64,000 nt of DNA from Bondarzewia mesenterica (lineage: Eukaryota > Basidiomycota > Agaricomycetes > Russulales > Bondarzewiaceae), in the NCBI GenBank assembly GCA_004802705.1, contig SGPL01000091.1:1-64000 (forward strand). The letters run 5' to 3'. Below are positions 12,057-24,372 of this stretch, piece by piece; position 1 is the stretch's first letter, and each line of letters starts with the position of its first letter. The translations under genes were made by a program, and so were the position numbers. Below the pieces are notes generated by a model. The model was not told the DNA's origin. It saw only the letters and a program-made list of their open reading frames with translations, and searched no databases.

Positions 12057-15000
12057 TCATACCAATAGCCTTGTATTCAGTAACGGATGACCGTTGAGAT
12101 ACAGAACACGACTTGACGACGCCTCCTCTCTCACCCTCTCCTTCGCCTCGTCCCAATCAGCCGACCGAGCCGATTGCCGTCCCGGATCGACGACGATGAC
12201 GACGCGCCCGAGACCTTGATTCTCCACCATATCCATCATGGCAGAGACCTCTCTCCCGTCAGACCTCCTCAAGACGACCATGACCATATCGTCGAGAGAA
12301 TTCCCGACAGTTTCTAGCTCCTTCTCATCAGCGGAAGGGTTGATGCCGACTTCCTTGTCTGTCAAAACAACGACACCCGATGCCCCCGCCTGATGAGCCA
12401 TTTGCAACTTTTCGAGGAACGTACAGTCTCCCCGGTGTACCAAGATAGCTTCGCCATTATAAGATCGTTTGTAAGGGAGGCAGCCAAGTGGGTTGTCAAA
12501 ATCCCTCACGAGGTCCACGCCTTCGCCATGCCCAAACCGTAGCGGCCTGAAATCGGACGATGGTTGCCGCATTGGGTTGGCACCAAACATGGACGTATGC
12601 CCAGTGACCACGACGTCCGTCGCCGTGCCGTCCATGCCAAGCTGCACCTGGAACATCGGATCCACAAAATCGACGAAAACGCGCATTTGCACGTCAGGAG
12701 GACGACGTTCACCCTGGTCCGAATGTGCATCGTTGGCTGGTTTGAGAACAAGAGCAGTGTCGTTGATGTAAACAATCTGGCCAGATCGGACAGTATGCAA
12801 ACCGACTACAGACAAGTCAGCTGACAGGCAAACGTCTTGACCAGCAGAAGGTCACCCACGCTTCGTGACGTCGTATCCTCTGCCATCCAGACGGCTGACG
12901 ATGCGGGTGCGCAGACCGGAGATGTTATGCACGATGAATCCATCAGGAACGGGTGCGACTTTCTTCAGATTGGGGCTGGAATCTTCTGAGACGGCTTTGC
13001 CGTCTGCAGACAGGATAAAGTCATACGACTGTATATCTCAACCATGTCAATCAAGTGTTTCCCTTCGGGGCTTTTCGAATGAGCACTCACATATAGATCA
13101 ACCTGAGGTACTTCACACCATCCATTTGGATGCCACGAGGATTTATCCTCGTCCAATAACGGCATACCAACTAAATAACTGCTATAATCGACATCCGGTC
13201 GCGAATATATACCAAGCGTCAATCCAGGCAATTCCTCCACTCCGATTGCGATGGGCACATATGCAGGGCACTGATGACTCTCGTTCCGACGAAGCTTTCG
13301 GAGGGCGGTAGACATAGGTTTGAGATGTTCATTTCCAAGAAATAGAATATGCCCTTCCGTTGTGAAGACGTAGTTAGAGTCATCGGAATGAAGGGGATTC
13401 ATCTCATCGAATAATAGATAGAGATACTTTAATAGGAAAGCGTTTAAGCTGCAGTGGGAGAAGCAGATGCAAAATTGGGCTCACCTTGAGCGTCTCCGAA
13501 AGGACGAAGGATTCCATGCGATCATCTCGTTTATTATCTCTCAGATCACGGATGCTAGTGAGACCACAGTCGACTTTCGCACGAACTGTGATATCGTAGA
13601 GGATTCGCTCTCCGATGTCGAGGTATAGGGGATCACGGGTTGCCTGACACAATAACCTGCTAAGTGACTAGAAGTGTGATTGAGGGAAGAGGCATCATAC
13701 ACGATACAGATACCAGGTGGATTCCACGAACTCTAGGTTGGGACCGAACATGAGGAATCTCGAAACGAGGTGAAAGATGAGACACATGATCACTCTTACC
13801 TGGCCGTAAAGGGAATTGAAACGAGGTCGCAGACTTGAAATTCATGTCCCATACTTCAGGTAAGCCCGAATGTTTTCTCCACAGTTGCCAGTCTAGACCA
13901 GGTCAGAGAGGAGAAACGCATGGCTCGTGAATGAAGTCTCACATGTCATGTGCGACTTTATAGCGTTTTCGACATCTCCCGCCAGTACTTGAAGGCCAGG
14001 CCAGAAGGCAGACAGTGAGTCCACCGTGTGATAGGCAAGGTCGCCCGTGTGAATGTTTACGCGCCGAAACTGACAGCCATTAGAAGGACACCCAACAAGG
14101 TTCTGAACGGGCACTCACCCACAGACCATCTGGGGATCGTGCATATCTCATAATGGCGGCATACGAATCGTTCCAAACATCAAGAAACTCGTGGTCGCCT
14201 GACCGTTGTTAAGCAAACGTTAATGCCCCTTTCTGCAGAGAATATTCGACTTACCACTTAGAATGTACCATTTCAAGGCGTACTCAAAAAAGGAGTCGAT
14301 GCCTGCTCCGATCCCACTCACTTCTGGATATATCCAATTCTAAACAGAATACTCTCAATGTACCACCGACGAAAGAGTTAAAGCATTTAACAAACCCCAC
14401 TCCAGATATTGATTGTATTTCCAACAAGTCCTATGTCGGATTTTCGATTCCAGATAGCGAAGAAGGCTTTATGTGCAGCCTTTTCGAATCTGTCGTCACC
14501 AGTGAGCCTGCTCAGAGTGGCAAACTCCAATATTAAAGACCCTCCACCGGCAGTACCTGTCGCAAGAACAGGTGATCAGTCGCGAGATGTACATGGGTAT
14601 AGGAGAAACAAACCAACAACTCTCAATGCTCTCGCCCCTTTGGACGCCGTGCCGAAGATTAGTCTGGAGGGGGGAAAAGTTCAACATCCTTGAATAGCCA
14701 TCAGTACGCAACAGCACGCACTCTCGCATAGGGAATTCCCGTGGGGGTAGAAAATGCTGAAAGAAACCTCTCCCCAAGGTCGTGTGCCATAGACAGCAAC
14801 TCTCCCCGATACCAGGGCAAGTGGAATGGTTGATCCGGACGACTTGCAAAGATGTGCCCAGATAGCAAGCCGCCCAGCACGCGAATGTTGGTTTCAAATA
14901 GTTGTGGTTTCGTGTTCACGTCAAGCGAAACCCAGTCAATAATTTTTCGAACGGCATCCTCAAAGCCACGGCGGTCATTCAGGACAACGAGCGTGTCCAA

Positions 15001-15534
15001 GGAGTCAATAAGAGTGAGGGAGAAATTTCCTGCCACGTCATTATACGCAATATTCTCCCTGAATACGTATTGTCTTGGAATGATTGAGCGAAAGTATTGT
15101 CATAATAGGACTCACGGATTCTCCCAGTCAGGTCCTCTCCCTGTACATGACAGAGGTGATAGCTGTAAGACTATATCAGAGATCAAACAAATGGCATTAT
15201 ACAAGGATGGCGGGTACCTCGTCTAACGGCCATGCTATGAAGAATCAATGGTAAGCCAGAAGTTAAAGTCAACCGGGCCAAGCCTGAGACTTGCCAAAAC
15301 GCATGTAACTACTATAGCCATGGTACCAGAGGTCACGGACTTTATTCCTAATTGTTTTTGAACAGTCAGTACGACATATTCTTAGCGATATGCGACCCAC
15401 CGTGTATCCAACTTCCTATGTGTGGTCCATTGAGCTCGAACGAGCCCTGGTGTCTTGCCATGACTTAATCTATAAGCTTCCAGAGCAATGAGAACAACCA
15501 CAAAAATCTCTGGCCATCTTAGTAGCCAATGCAT
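12057..15534 (-). CDS. EDEM/Htm1-type alpha-1,2-mannosidase-like protein (GH47) with PA domain
   Basis: ER lectin-like mannosidase that trims N-glycans of misfolded glycoproteins to mark them for ERAD. Many short introns are needed. ATG at 15534 begins a hydrophobic signal/anchor (WPEIFVVVLIALEAY). The GH47 barrel follows: NKVRDLWYHGYSSYMRFAW, LSPLSCTGRGPDWEN, LTLIDSLDTLVVLND, LFETNIRVLGGLLSGH, TAGGGSLILEFATLSRLTGD, ESTWYLYR-ATRDPLYL and SFVLSETLKYLYLLFD. After about residue 550 comes SGLRTRIVSRLDGRGYDV and a protease-associated domain (YNGEAILVHRGDCTFLEKL, HQAGASGVVVLTDKE). EDEM1/3-like proteins have the same order. No KDEL/HDEL ends the chain (HPLLNTRLLV). One intron (15294-15235) uses a GC donor. 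Total about 870-900 residues. Confidence 0.9.
15235..15294 (-). other. GC-AG intron in the EDEM gene
   Basis: Exon ...ATGCGTTTTG meets GCAAGT, the standard GC-type donor, and the intron ends TTCATAG before CATGGCCGTTAGACGAG. The join reads YMRF-AWPLDE, matching the GH47 EDEM pattern. The nearby GT (in AAGTCTC) gives a wrong frame. Confidence 0.75.
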
Positions 15535-15762
15535 CCAGCGTGAAGGACCAAGACGTTGTAGACCGAGTCGTAGTACAAACACCCCCGCGCGTCCACAAGG
15601 GTCACGACACTGACAGACGTGGCGACTTTCCCGATCAAGAAAAGTCAACGTAACAGATATCTCGTCATACCAGTCACTGATCCATTGGACTCAGATACGG
15701 CAATATTTATTCATCTGCCACGGCGACTCTTTGACCACTCCTTGACCTCCACACCCACCGCG

Positions 15763-17096
15763 ATGAGCACCGTCGTCGATGTCTCTAGCAAGTTGGGAGA
15801 GTACATGCTCAAGGGATGGGTAAAATTGGGCATACTATCTTCTCGACATATCGCTTTGCTCACGTTTATTCTACCAGGTTTTGACTGACAAGTCCTGTCC
15901 TACTCCTGGATGCCGCGTCCCACTGATGCGCTCTCCCAATGGGCAGACACCCGTAATCTGGTTTTGCGCGAACTGCGAAGGAAACAGCGCTTGTGAGGTA
16001 TCTTGATTCCGTTTTGCTCACCGTCATTTTGACTGTAGACTTCATATAAGCCCATCACCCCACTGGATCTGCAGCTTCAGCTGATTCCGTCAGGAACACC
16101 TCGCCCAGTCTTGGCTCTAGCACACACTATTCCCGCCCATCAACTCCTCCGACTGAGGTGTCCAGCACCCTAAGTTCACCCACATTCGCCCTTCCTGCTG
16201 AAACTGCGGAGACCGTTCGGCGCCGTCAACAGTCCGATTTCGCATCCGCTGAAATTGGCAAGCGCATGCTGAAGGGATGGGCGATGTTGGCAGATGAATG
16301 TCCTAATTCTACGTGCTATGGTGTTCCTCTGGTCCGGCCTCCAAGAGCTGGTGGAGAGAAGGATCCAAGGAAGGTGTGTACGCTGCTCCATATCTTGCCG
16401 ATCGCATCCAAAACTTCGTATTTATTTAGGAATGTGTTGTGTGCGGCAATGCGTATGTGGATGAGAGGGACTCCAACGGCTTTGAGAGACTCAGGACAAT
16501 TGAGCTTGGTGTTCGCCAACAGCCGTTACGCCCACCTGTGCCCCTTACAGCTGCTCTCGGTAGCTCCTCTCAAGACAAGGGCAAAGCCGTTGCCCGAGAT
16601 GAAACACCAATGGTTTGTTCTTTCCTACAGTCATATCTCCTCTTTCACATTTCCGTCATAGGCTGCCTCCTCTTCATTACCACCACTATCGTCAACCTCT
16701 TTGTCTAAGCTTCATAAAGTGCGTAAAGAAATCGCGTCTGCGCTGTGAGGATAAAATGGTGACGTATCATCTATAGGCTCCTCAACCCTTGAACCTATCC
16801 CAACTCAACGCTGTACCGAAGGCACCTCTAATTACTACTGTGGTGAGTTTCGATAACAATACGTTTACACATGCATTGTAACTTATTGTTTCCATCGTTA
16901 GCCGCACCAGTCACCAATCACACAAGCTTCTCTGGATGCATCGGTGCACGCTCTGGAGTCGACTCTGCTTTCTCTGTCCCAGCGACTGCTGTTGCACTCA
17001 GGTCAAACTATCGTTGACCCTTCATCTATTGGTCAGACTGCGGACGCTATGAGCAAGGTCGCACAGGCTTTACTTCTCCTCAAGCAGCTGCAATAG
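15763..17096 (+). CDS. Tandem ZNRD2/autoantigen p27-like zinc-ribbon protein
   Basis: Contains two copies of the Sjogren/scleroderma autoantigen 1 (p27, ZNRD2) zinc-ribbon unit. Copy 1, from the start codon: GEYMLKGWVLTDKSCP, then C-x4-C and FCANCEG. Copy 2, after a Ser/Pro linker: IGKRMLKGWAMLADECP, C-x4-C and ECVVCGNAY. Each supplies four cysteines for one zinc. A Ser/Pro-rich tail and a C-terminal helical segment (HALESTLLSLSQRLLLHSG...LLLLKQLQ) follow. The first exon is 15763-15819 and the second starts at 15878; about five introns in all. Human ZNRD2 has one unit and is poorly understood, so the function here is not known. It is divergent from the EDEM gene with 228 bp between start codons. 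Confidence 0.82.
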
Positions 17097-17599
17097 AACG
17101 GTGGCCTTCATATCTGTAGCTCGTGATTTATCGCATACAGCATGCTGGACGGCAGGACAGTTTCATATTTTTGTCGGTTGGTCTTACATTTGATAGTGTT
17201 GAACAATCATGACTCTTTTTCGTTGGCTTAGGAGGCGTTAGGTACTCACCTTGAATGAACAACTCTTAAGCATACGGTTGACCATACTCGACCGGTCATC
17301 AGAAACTCAGCATCCGTAGGTGTGGTCCAACAGCATTGCAAGGCACTATCAGCGCACATGGGCAGAGAACGCTCCATCGGTAGGCCTCGGACGACCATCA
17401 CAATCCATCACAGGTTAGGGCTCAGGGCGCCAAGTCTAATGGCATGGCCTATCTATAGGACATATAGCCACTTTACGTCCCGCGATACTGCGTGGCTTCC
17501 TCGTGGTATCGCCTACAGGCATCCACAACATCGTGTTATATGAAGTTCGGTTTAAAGCATGGATAGCAACCCTGTTGATGCTGAGCCCCCTTCTGTGTT
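17097..17599. other. Intergenic
   Basis: 3' flank of the zinc-ribbon gene and 5' flank of the next plus-strand gene. I see no gene or repeat. Confidence 0.5.
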
Positions 17600-19421
17600 A
17601 TGCCTCAGTTCAATATTTTCAGGTCCCGAAGAATAGCCAGCCCCAGCACTGCAACGGATGATCTGGAGTCCTATGACGATGAACAGATGTCGCGATACTC
17701 GGCAGCTAGACCGCGTTCTCCTCCTGTCTTCCGATCTTTGTTATCCAAGCACAGGAGAGCTAAGGCTCAGGTAAGACAGGTTCTTCTCTCCGAATCAAGA
17801 GCTCTCAATCCATCTGCGAAATCGATCAGATGAAGGCAGAGTCGGATGATGATGAGGTGAGACGGTGTCGTTCATGCTCGGGTTTTAATATTGTTGCTAA
17901 TTTATGAGTACCAAAGGAATGGCAATTTCTGGATAACCCTCAAGATATGCGCGCTACCGTTGAGGATTATTACTCCGACGGGGACAGTATCCCAAACGAT
18001 GCCGCGGAGGAAGCCGTGCATATCATATCGGAATCATCCCGCGTTGACAGTCCAATACCAATGGTACAGCGACAAGACTATGCTGCTCACAGTCGCCTGC
18101 ATGAGGATTTCTCCCCCACAACACCGAGGGCATCCACTGTCACGCGTCTCGAATATCGGGAACGCGAAAATGGGGGCCCTTATATGAACACCCATGTTCC
18201 ATCTAATGGACTCGCCCCCCGTCACTATATGGATCTCACCCCTGTAGTGCCTGGTCAATGGCAACCGCCAGAAATATCGGCGAGTCGTAGACACGACTAT
18301 CCTCATGCGAGTTCTTCCCGGGCAGTGAGCGCTAACTTCACCGTGACTCCCGTAGCTCAACACTCAACAGTATTCATCCATGATTATAGGCACCGTCACG
18401 TCAAAGCCCTGTGCCTAGCAGCAGCTCGGCCAGCGTGATTTATACACTGGATGATGGGACACGCGTACAGGTAAGAGTTATTCGGTCATCCATTTCTCAA
18501 CCCGTTACCGACTGCTTCGTGACAGGTTCCCGCAGAGTCGCACAGAAGGGGACGTTCATCTCGAAAGCATGCACATCGTGGTCAAAAAAACGTTTTACAT
18601 CATCCCCCCCCGGTATGAATGTCATCTTTCGAGATGAGTATGGCGAAGAAATCACAAGGTGATTTAATGAGCGAATCGGCCAGAACATAGGTACTTACGC
18701 ATCCATTGCTACTAGGGTCGGGGATTTCTCTGAGAACAGTCCCCCTGTGCATTATGAAGAAGCTCCGATAATACTCAAGGATGAGCACGGCCGTGTCATA
18801 TACCAGTCTGTGCCGAGCATTTCCGTCTCGAAGTTCTGGTCGCTCATCGTCCTCCTGTAGAACTGGCAAGTCTGATGATGGTCGTTCTGACTACAGCGAA
18901 GATACATATCGTCAAGACCGACCGAAAGTGGTCCATCTCGGTCAATTTGTGCCTCAGGGGTGAAATTTTTCTGGCTATTACCGTGGCTATATTCATAATA
19001 ATGGCTCACTGGTTTGCATAGTTCATACGGGTCTCGGTCTCCTTCCCCGATCACCGTTTCTTTGGATAACCGAGGACAGAAGATATCATCGTAAATTACT
19101 CTCCTAATCACGTATTCTCTCGCATGATCTGACGGCCATGGTGTTAGGTCGTCAGATGAAGGGCGAAGTAACATATCCAGTCATCGAACACATTGGACTC
19201 ACCGAATTCATCGGTCCCCTAGCTCTCAGAGCTCGCCCAGCATGATGTACATGGCTCATGGTGGACATCAGTCTGGAGGGTCAGTCGTATTCCGCTCATC
19301 GATTCCAATTAGCTCACATCTGTCCAACGTGAAAAGCTCAGCTCCTGAATTCCAACATCAAACCACCATTCATAAATCTCGAAGTCATGAACACCCCAGA
19401 GTGCGTAGAATATACCCGTAG
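17600..19421 (+). CDS. Unknown disordered Ser/Pro-rich protein, frame breaks at homopolymers
   Basis: Family not recognised. Exons join well at the ends: MPQFNIFRSRRIASPS...KHRRAKAQ, then MKAESDDDE, then EWQFLDNPQDMRATVEDYYS, then after a 50-nt intron APSRQSPVPSSSSASVIYTL, and at the 3' end SYGSRSPSPITVSLDNR and SSDEGRSNISSH, stopping at 19419-19421. The middle contains two similar short units, GMNVIFRDEYGEEITRVG and APIILKDEHGRVIYQ, which may be a small beta repeat. To read from the first half into these units and out again, three one-base corrections are needed, at an A7 run (18584-18590), a C8 run (18604-18611) and a T3 run (18820-18822). All three are single extra bases. Either the assembly is wrong there or the gene is decayed. 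The product would be about 450 residues, mostly disordered. Confidence 0.55.
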
Positions 19422-19678
19422 TCGGGGCTCCATAGATATAACATTATTCGAGAGTTGAGTCTAGCCCTTGGAATTGGTATAGTGTATGATAGAGTGGAAG
19501 TGTGCTGGCCACGCTTGCTTTGAGTAAAACTGGGGCATAGGACAGTGACAGGCTCATCCAAATATTGTTATGATTTAATCAAATCAAAAGTCGAAGAGGG
19601 CATGCGTTCTCTATCAAAGAGCTATTGTATTGAAGCAGAATCAACAAACACGCACAGCAGCTCAACGACCAAAGACAG

Positions 19679-20871
19679 TTATCTTCTCATCCTACCTCGT
19701 CCTCCGCCAGAACTTCCGCGCCCTCTTCCACGACCACGACCTCTCCCGCTTCCTCTTGGAGCGCTATTCACCGAGTTGATCTCCTCTCGACTCAACTTCA
19801 GGATCCCACCGCTAAATTTACCCACGCCCATCCGCATACCTTTCTCGCGTTTTCTGCTTGACGATGGTTCTGATGAGTCTTCGAACAGTTTTTTGATTGT
19901 TGGGTGGTAATTGCCCATATTTTTCGCCTTGGCAGTAACACATCATTCAGTGATTAAGAGGGCAGCAGAGACAGATAAAATTACTTCTGAAATTTGTTTT
20001 TCTTGCCTTTCTGCTTGCTTTTCGAGCATTCCATCTCGAACTCGTTTTGCGGCCTTGTTTCGTTCCTTTGCACGCACGAGTTTTTCTCCCTTTCCAAGCT
20101 GTGCACCTCCAGCCAACTCCACGACTCTTCCTGCTAGTGCCTTCTTTCGCTGTGCTGAGGTCAGACCTAGAGAAGGGTTCAATGATCCGGACAATAGTTG
20201 GGTGTGGACCAAACGATGAAGCAGAGCATCGTTTTGGGTGTTGGAACTGAAAGCAGAGCTCGGATTAGAGCTTGTTCCGCAAACCAACAGTTGACACACC
20301 GTTCAATGGTTTCTTCATCACTTGGATCTTCTAATTCATCGACATGTTCCGCAACTTGTCTCAATTTAGAGACTTTGGAAGACTTCAGTCGATATTAATG
20401 GTTACCGTGTCATGACGGGCGTCCGAACACCCACCATAAAAGCCTTGCCTTGGACTTTCCTTGATTGAATCACCGATGACGACCCTGGTTGAGTCTCAGA
20501 GAAAACGACGACGGCGGGCATTCGTGTCGGCGTTTCTACCGAATAGCCGTCCTCTGGTTACAAGTCAGCATATACGCTTGTTCAAAAGAAGATAAAATTT
20601 GTATACCTTGAATAGATTCGTGTTCTCCTGAGCTTGGGGAGCCGTCGCTATCCACGTCTCCCCTCGGTTCTGTATCAAAACCCAGCCACTCTTCTGAAAT
20701 TTCCTCATCCTCCGCAAGCCCTTCAGCTCTAGCGGCCTTACGCGGATCTGGGTATTCGATTACCGCTTCTCTCTTGCGTTTTTTGCCCTTATTCTGGGGC
20801 AATGAGAAAGAATTTAAGAAACTTTGGCCATGAGCTTCCAAGATGCTAAGCAGTTCGTTGTCTTCTGGCAT
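19679..20871 (-). CDS. Faf1-like 40S subunit biogenesis protein
   Basis: Nucleolar factor needed for early pre-18S rRNA cleavage, by similarity to yeast Faf1. Start MPEDNELLSILEAHGQSF at 20871. Exons then give KGKKRKREAVIEYPDPRK, an acidic stretch, TPTRMPAVVVFSETQPG, SKVSKLRQVAEHVDELED, SLGLTSAQRKKALAG, a long basic helix (KERNKAAKRVRDGMLEKQ) and NYHPTIKKLFEDSSEPS. The end, RKREKGMRMGVGKFSGGIL-KLSREEINSV, corresponds to the conserved C-terminal block of Faf1, followed by a Gly-Arg repeat tail (RGRGRGRGRG) typical of nucleolar RNA-binding proteins. Length is about 310 residues. The family call rests on the C-terminal block and overall layout. Confidence 0.7.
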
Positions 20872-21074
20872 CTGCACAAGTGACTGAATGTGAGAGGTGG
20901 AGGATTTTGACAAGTAGCGTTATGGGTCACCATGATTACGAAGTCCTACCTCCGCGCAATTGCAGTTCGGGGACTGATTTGGCATCATGCCGCGGCGGAT
21001 GACTTCAGGTACGTGTCTACCGCGCAGTCGTCCTTCATCCTATACACCTCGTAGAGCTCATCGACATATCTACT

Positions 21075-21917
21075 ATGGCTAAAACCCGCAAAGCAAAGTC
21101 ACAAAAAACAGATAAGTCGGGCGCGACCATCAATGTTTCTGAGGAAGAGCAGTGGCGCTTAATTCGAGAAAGCGGGATACTCAAGAAGGTATCCGAAACT
21201 GCGTCTTTCACGGAGACGAAGCCGGGTCAGATCAAGGACCAGAAAGATGAGTTGAACGACGAGGAATGGCCCCTGGCAGAAGAGATATTTGCTGCAGTCA
21301 CAATTATTGTTCCAATGTCGTTCTTGCTGCTGCTGATGTACATGTGCGTATCCATTCCTTTATTGCAGAAGGACACTACTTAAGGTGACGTGGAATGAAG
21401 TCTCATTCATTTCCAATACGGCCAACAGCCTCAGTATGGTGTTATAGCCGAAAGAATGATCAGTGGAGTCCCCAGTATGCAATATAACTTGTTCCCCTTT
21501 CAGCTGCGAAATAACTTCTGTTATTCGCTCTTCCAGTTCTATCAATTTTCATCTTTTACAGTGAGTGAGCTGTTGAACCCAGATTCACCACGTACTAATC
21601 AAATCCTCCTCAGCTAACCGCCACAAACGAGATCGATATGCACAATCTCTACTTTTCATTCTCGCGATAGTCGTCGGTACCCGCATGATCCACCAAGTCA
21701 ACTACGGCTCGTGGCTTAAGAATATGCAGCAGGTGTGTCGACATTTCTGATCAGCCTTCACGTTTACTTCTTATATCTGTTTGATCGTGTTCAGTGTCCT
21801 CCGCTTGGTACTCTTTGGGTCTATTCGATCGTGCAACTCGATCTAGGCCTGGCCGTATTGAGTCTGTGTGCCGTTGGAATATGGGTCTGGTGGACTGGCA
21901 TGAAGTTGGTGTTCTAG
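21075..21917 (+). CDS. Small multi-pass membrane protein conserved in fungi
   Basis: Four or five exons give about 210 residues. A charged N-terminus (MAKTRKAKSQKTDKSG) is followed by a helix (EIFAAVTIIVPMSFLLLLMY), ILIHFQYGQQPQYGVIAERM, a second helix with basic end (PILSIFIFYTNRHKRDRY), a third (LLFILAIVVGTRMIHQVNYG) and a last (GTLWVYSIVQLDLGLAVLSL). It ends WWTGMKLVF. Function unknown. The layout recalls the fungal DUF7719-type proteins, but I cannot confirm that. The exon joins are in phase and the stop is TAG at 21915-21917. Confidence 0.7.
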
Positions 21918-22442
21918 ATCCACACTGTAGCACGTCTGGAGGATATGATGGGCGCAAATTTCTATATCGAAAAGGCTATATACAGGCACTCAGAGCAACA
22001 ATTAGACAGGTCAAAATCTGTATCCCATGCAAGGACAACAATATCTGTGCTTGCGTGCCCATGCCTTTGAGAAGCTCTGGGAGAGCGAAAGCGAGGGCAA
22101 GCATGTCGACAGATGTTCATGTTGAACATTCGTTTTTTGATTTTTGCTCGATGATACGCCATGAAGCGGGTTGTGAGCTGAGACCCGAACGGCACCGTGT
22201 ACGAGCAGATAAGGGAGAGCAGTCTCACTGAGGGACCGATGGATCCTCATGACCCCATCATCGTGAGGACCAACCACCTTCACCCAGCTTCACCCAAACG
22301 AAGTTGATCAGCAATTATGCATTGAATGAATGGATCCAGACCATCATGACAACATATAACAGAGAAAGACACGCTAGCTGAGAACGAATCATAGCGTACC
22401 AGCGTTTTGCAGGAGTGCAACCTCAGTTAGCGGTAGACGACA
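21918..22442. other. Intergenic, between two convergent genes
   Basis: 3' flanks of the membrane protein gene and the minus-strand gene beyond. Open frames here have no recognisable content. Confidence 0.5.
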
Positions 22443-23780
22443 TCAAACGCCTTCCCCGGTATCCAGTTCTTCGGCTAGAACCTTTACTTTACTCTGGACA
22501 ATCACGAGATGAGTCAGATACCACGTATAAGGAGGAAGATCACAAACGGGCCAAGTTGTGTTTCGGCCTTCAAGAACTTTCCTGAGCACTCTGATTTGCC
22601 ACTTGAGCCGTCTCGGTAACGACCTTTGAACGGCAACTTGATGCTTGTCCAAGAGATCGCAGAAAGCTTTGTATACCCGATCATCCCTAGCGAAATACCA
22701 AGACTATCAAAGCGAGTCGGAGCAAACAGTGAAAACACGCAGCTGATTGAGCTAAAATGGGCACGAACCGGTATTGAGTCCCCTGTGATAGATTCCAGGG
22801 CAAGTCTCCAAACAGCCATCATCAGCAAGTCACCAGTAGCGTTTGCGACACTAGGGGCAAACCAACTAAAAACTCGATGATGTATACGAGTGGAGGAGGA
22901 ACCCACTAGTCTTCTAGAGTAGCAATAGCTTGAGCTTTGCCAAGCTCCTTTGTCGCGAAACTGCGGACCGCACTTTGCGCAGTACAAACTGGCTGACCCT
23001 GTGTCCCGGCACGTAGGGCTAAACCCACGTTTGAGACTTGGGCAAAAACCCACTTTTCGCCCTCACTCATCACGAGGGTTTGCAGAAAAGAGGCGATGAG
23101 GTCGCTCTGCGAACTTTGAAGCCCGAAATCTATTGCCAGCTTCAGATTGGCACCTGCAACAAAGATTGGCATAGGACACAGCATTAATGCATTCATGAAC
23201 GCACGCAATGCTTTGAGAATGACTTTCGTGCGTGAAAGTCCCATCTCTTCGTCTTCGAGGTGATTGATAAAACGCGAGAAGGCCCCTACCAAAATGATCG
23301 CCACTTCTCGATGCGATGCACCTATTCGCATGGCATGAAGTAGAGGAGTAACACCCCCAGATCGTCGAACGAGCAGCTGATGAGCAGGTGAGCCAAGAGA
23401 CAATCAAGTCGCAAAACAAAAGTCGGATGAGGAATGAGCTGAAGGTCAGGACGTACGTGGAATGCGCGATCGCGGACTTCCATCAAATAAGCAATATCTT
23501 TTCGCTCTACTGCACGCAAAACCTCGTATGGCTACTCGAAGATGGACAGTTATTAGCAAAGGTGATAATCCCATGGAGAACCGCTTACTTGCGGTTCTTG
23601 CCACACAGTGTTGGTATTCGCATCCTTGGAGAGACGAAGTTTAGGGCTACTAACAGTAGGGGACCTAAGCGCGATAGGTCTCGGATCCACGATGGGACTT
23701 GAAAGAGCATCTTCAATGGCTCCTGGACTTGGCGGCGTCGGACTTCTTCTAAGCTGTTTGAGGACTGATTTAGGTGCCAT
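22443..23780 (-). CDS. Conserved unknown protein with an ankyrin-like helical core
   Basis: No named family recognised. Start MAPKSVLKQLRRSPTPPSPG at 23780. A Ser/Pro-rich N-terminus leads to EVLRAVERKDIAYLMEVRDR, then LLVRRSGGVTPLLHAMRIG and SHREVAIILVGAFSRFINHL, which resemble ankyrin-type helix pairs. Next come NLKLAIDFGLQSSQSDLIAS, a long helical region, SVANATGDLLMMAVWRLALE, then DRVYKAF-CDLLDKHQVAV and RRLKWQIRVLRKVLEGRNTT. It ends VKVLAEELDTGEGV. About 380 residues in six or so exons. The gene is head to head with the Dicer gene, sharing a 592-bp upstream region, which hints at shared timing only. Confidence 0.65.
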
Positions 23781-24372
23781 TTGCTCGGCTTCCCGCTGCA
23801 GGAAGCCTTAAGGAGTATGTTTGGACTTCGTGATAGTATGCAAGCCAAAGACATACTGGTAGAAGGGAGGCCGGATGGGAGACATAGCATCGAAGGAAGA
23901 CGAGGTTTCATGGAAGGAAATGAGGATGGCGTGTCACTGGAATTGTCCAGATATTCGAGAATGGAAGCGTAGTTGTACATCATGGTGAGTCTTGCAACGA
24001 TCACACTAAGAGCAGGGAATTGAGAAGAATAACATTTGTACGACTGCTCGATCAGTGACCGAACACTCGTCAGCTGGTAGAGCAGACTCAGCAGAGCAGG
24101 GAACAAGTTGCTACTTCGCACGCCCGGCTTTGAAAGCGATCCCGAACTCTCGGCGACAACGAAGATAATACAGGTCATGTGACGTGCTTTTTGTCTTCTC
24201 ACTCAGGCATCGGAATCGGAGTACAACAGTGGGCCCTTGTTCGCACACCGCCACGACAGTGCTTGCTAGTACCCCAGCTAGTTGGTCCTTCAAGTTGGTT
24301 CAGACCATTATTTCTTCGTCTTGTCCTGTCCGGAATATTCGTCTACTCTTTTTGTCTCTCATCTGGTATCCG
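23781..24372. promoter_or_regulatory. Shared divergent upstream region (unknown gene / Dicer)
   Basis: Lies between start codons at 23780 (minus) and 24373 (plus). Frames within it read through on both strands but have no family resemblance. No element is identified with confidence. Confidence 0.4.
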
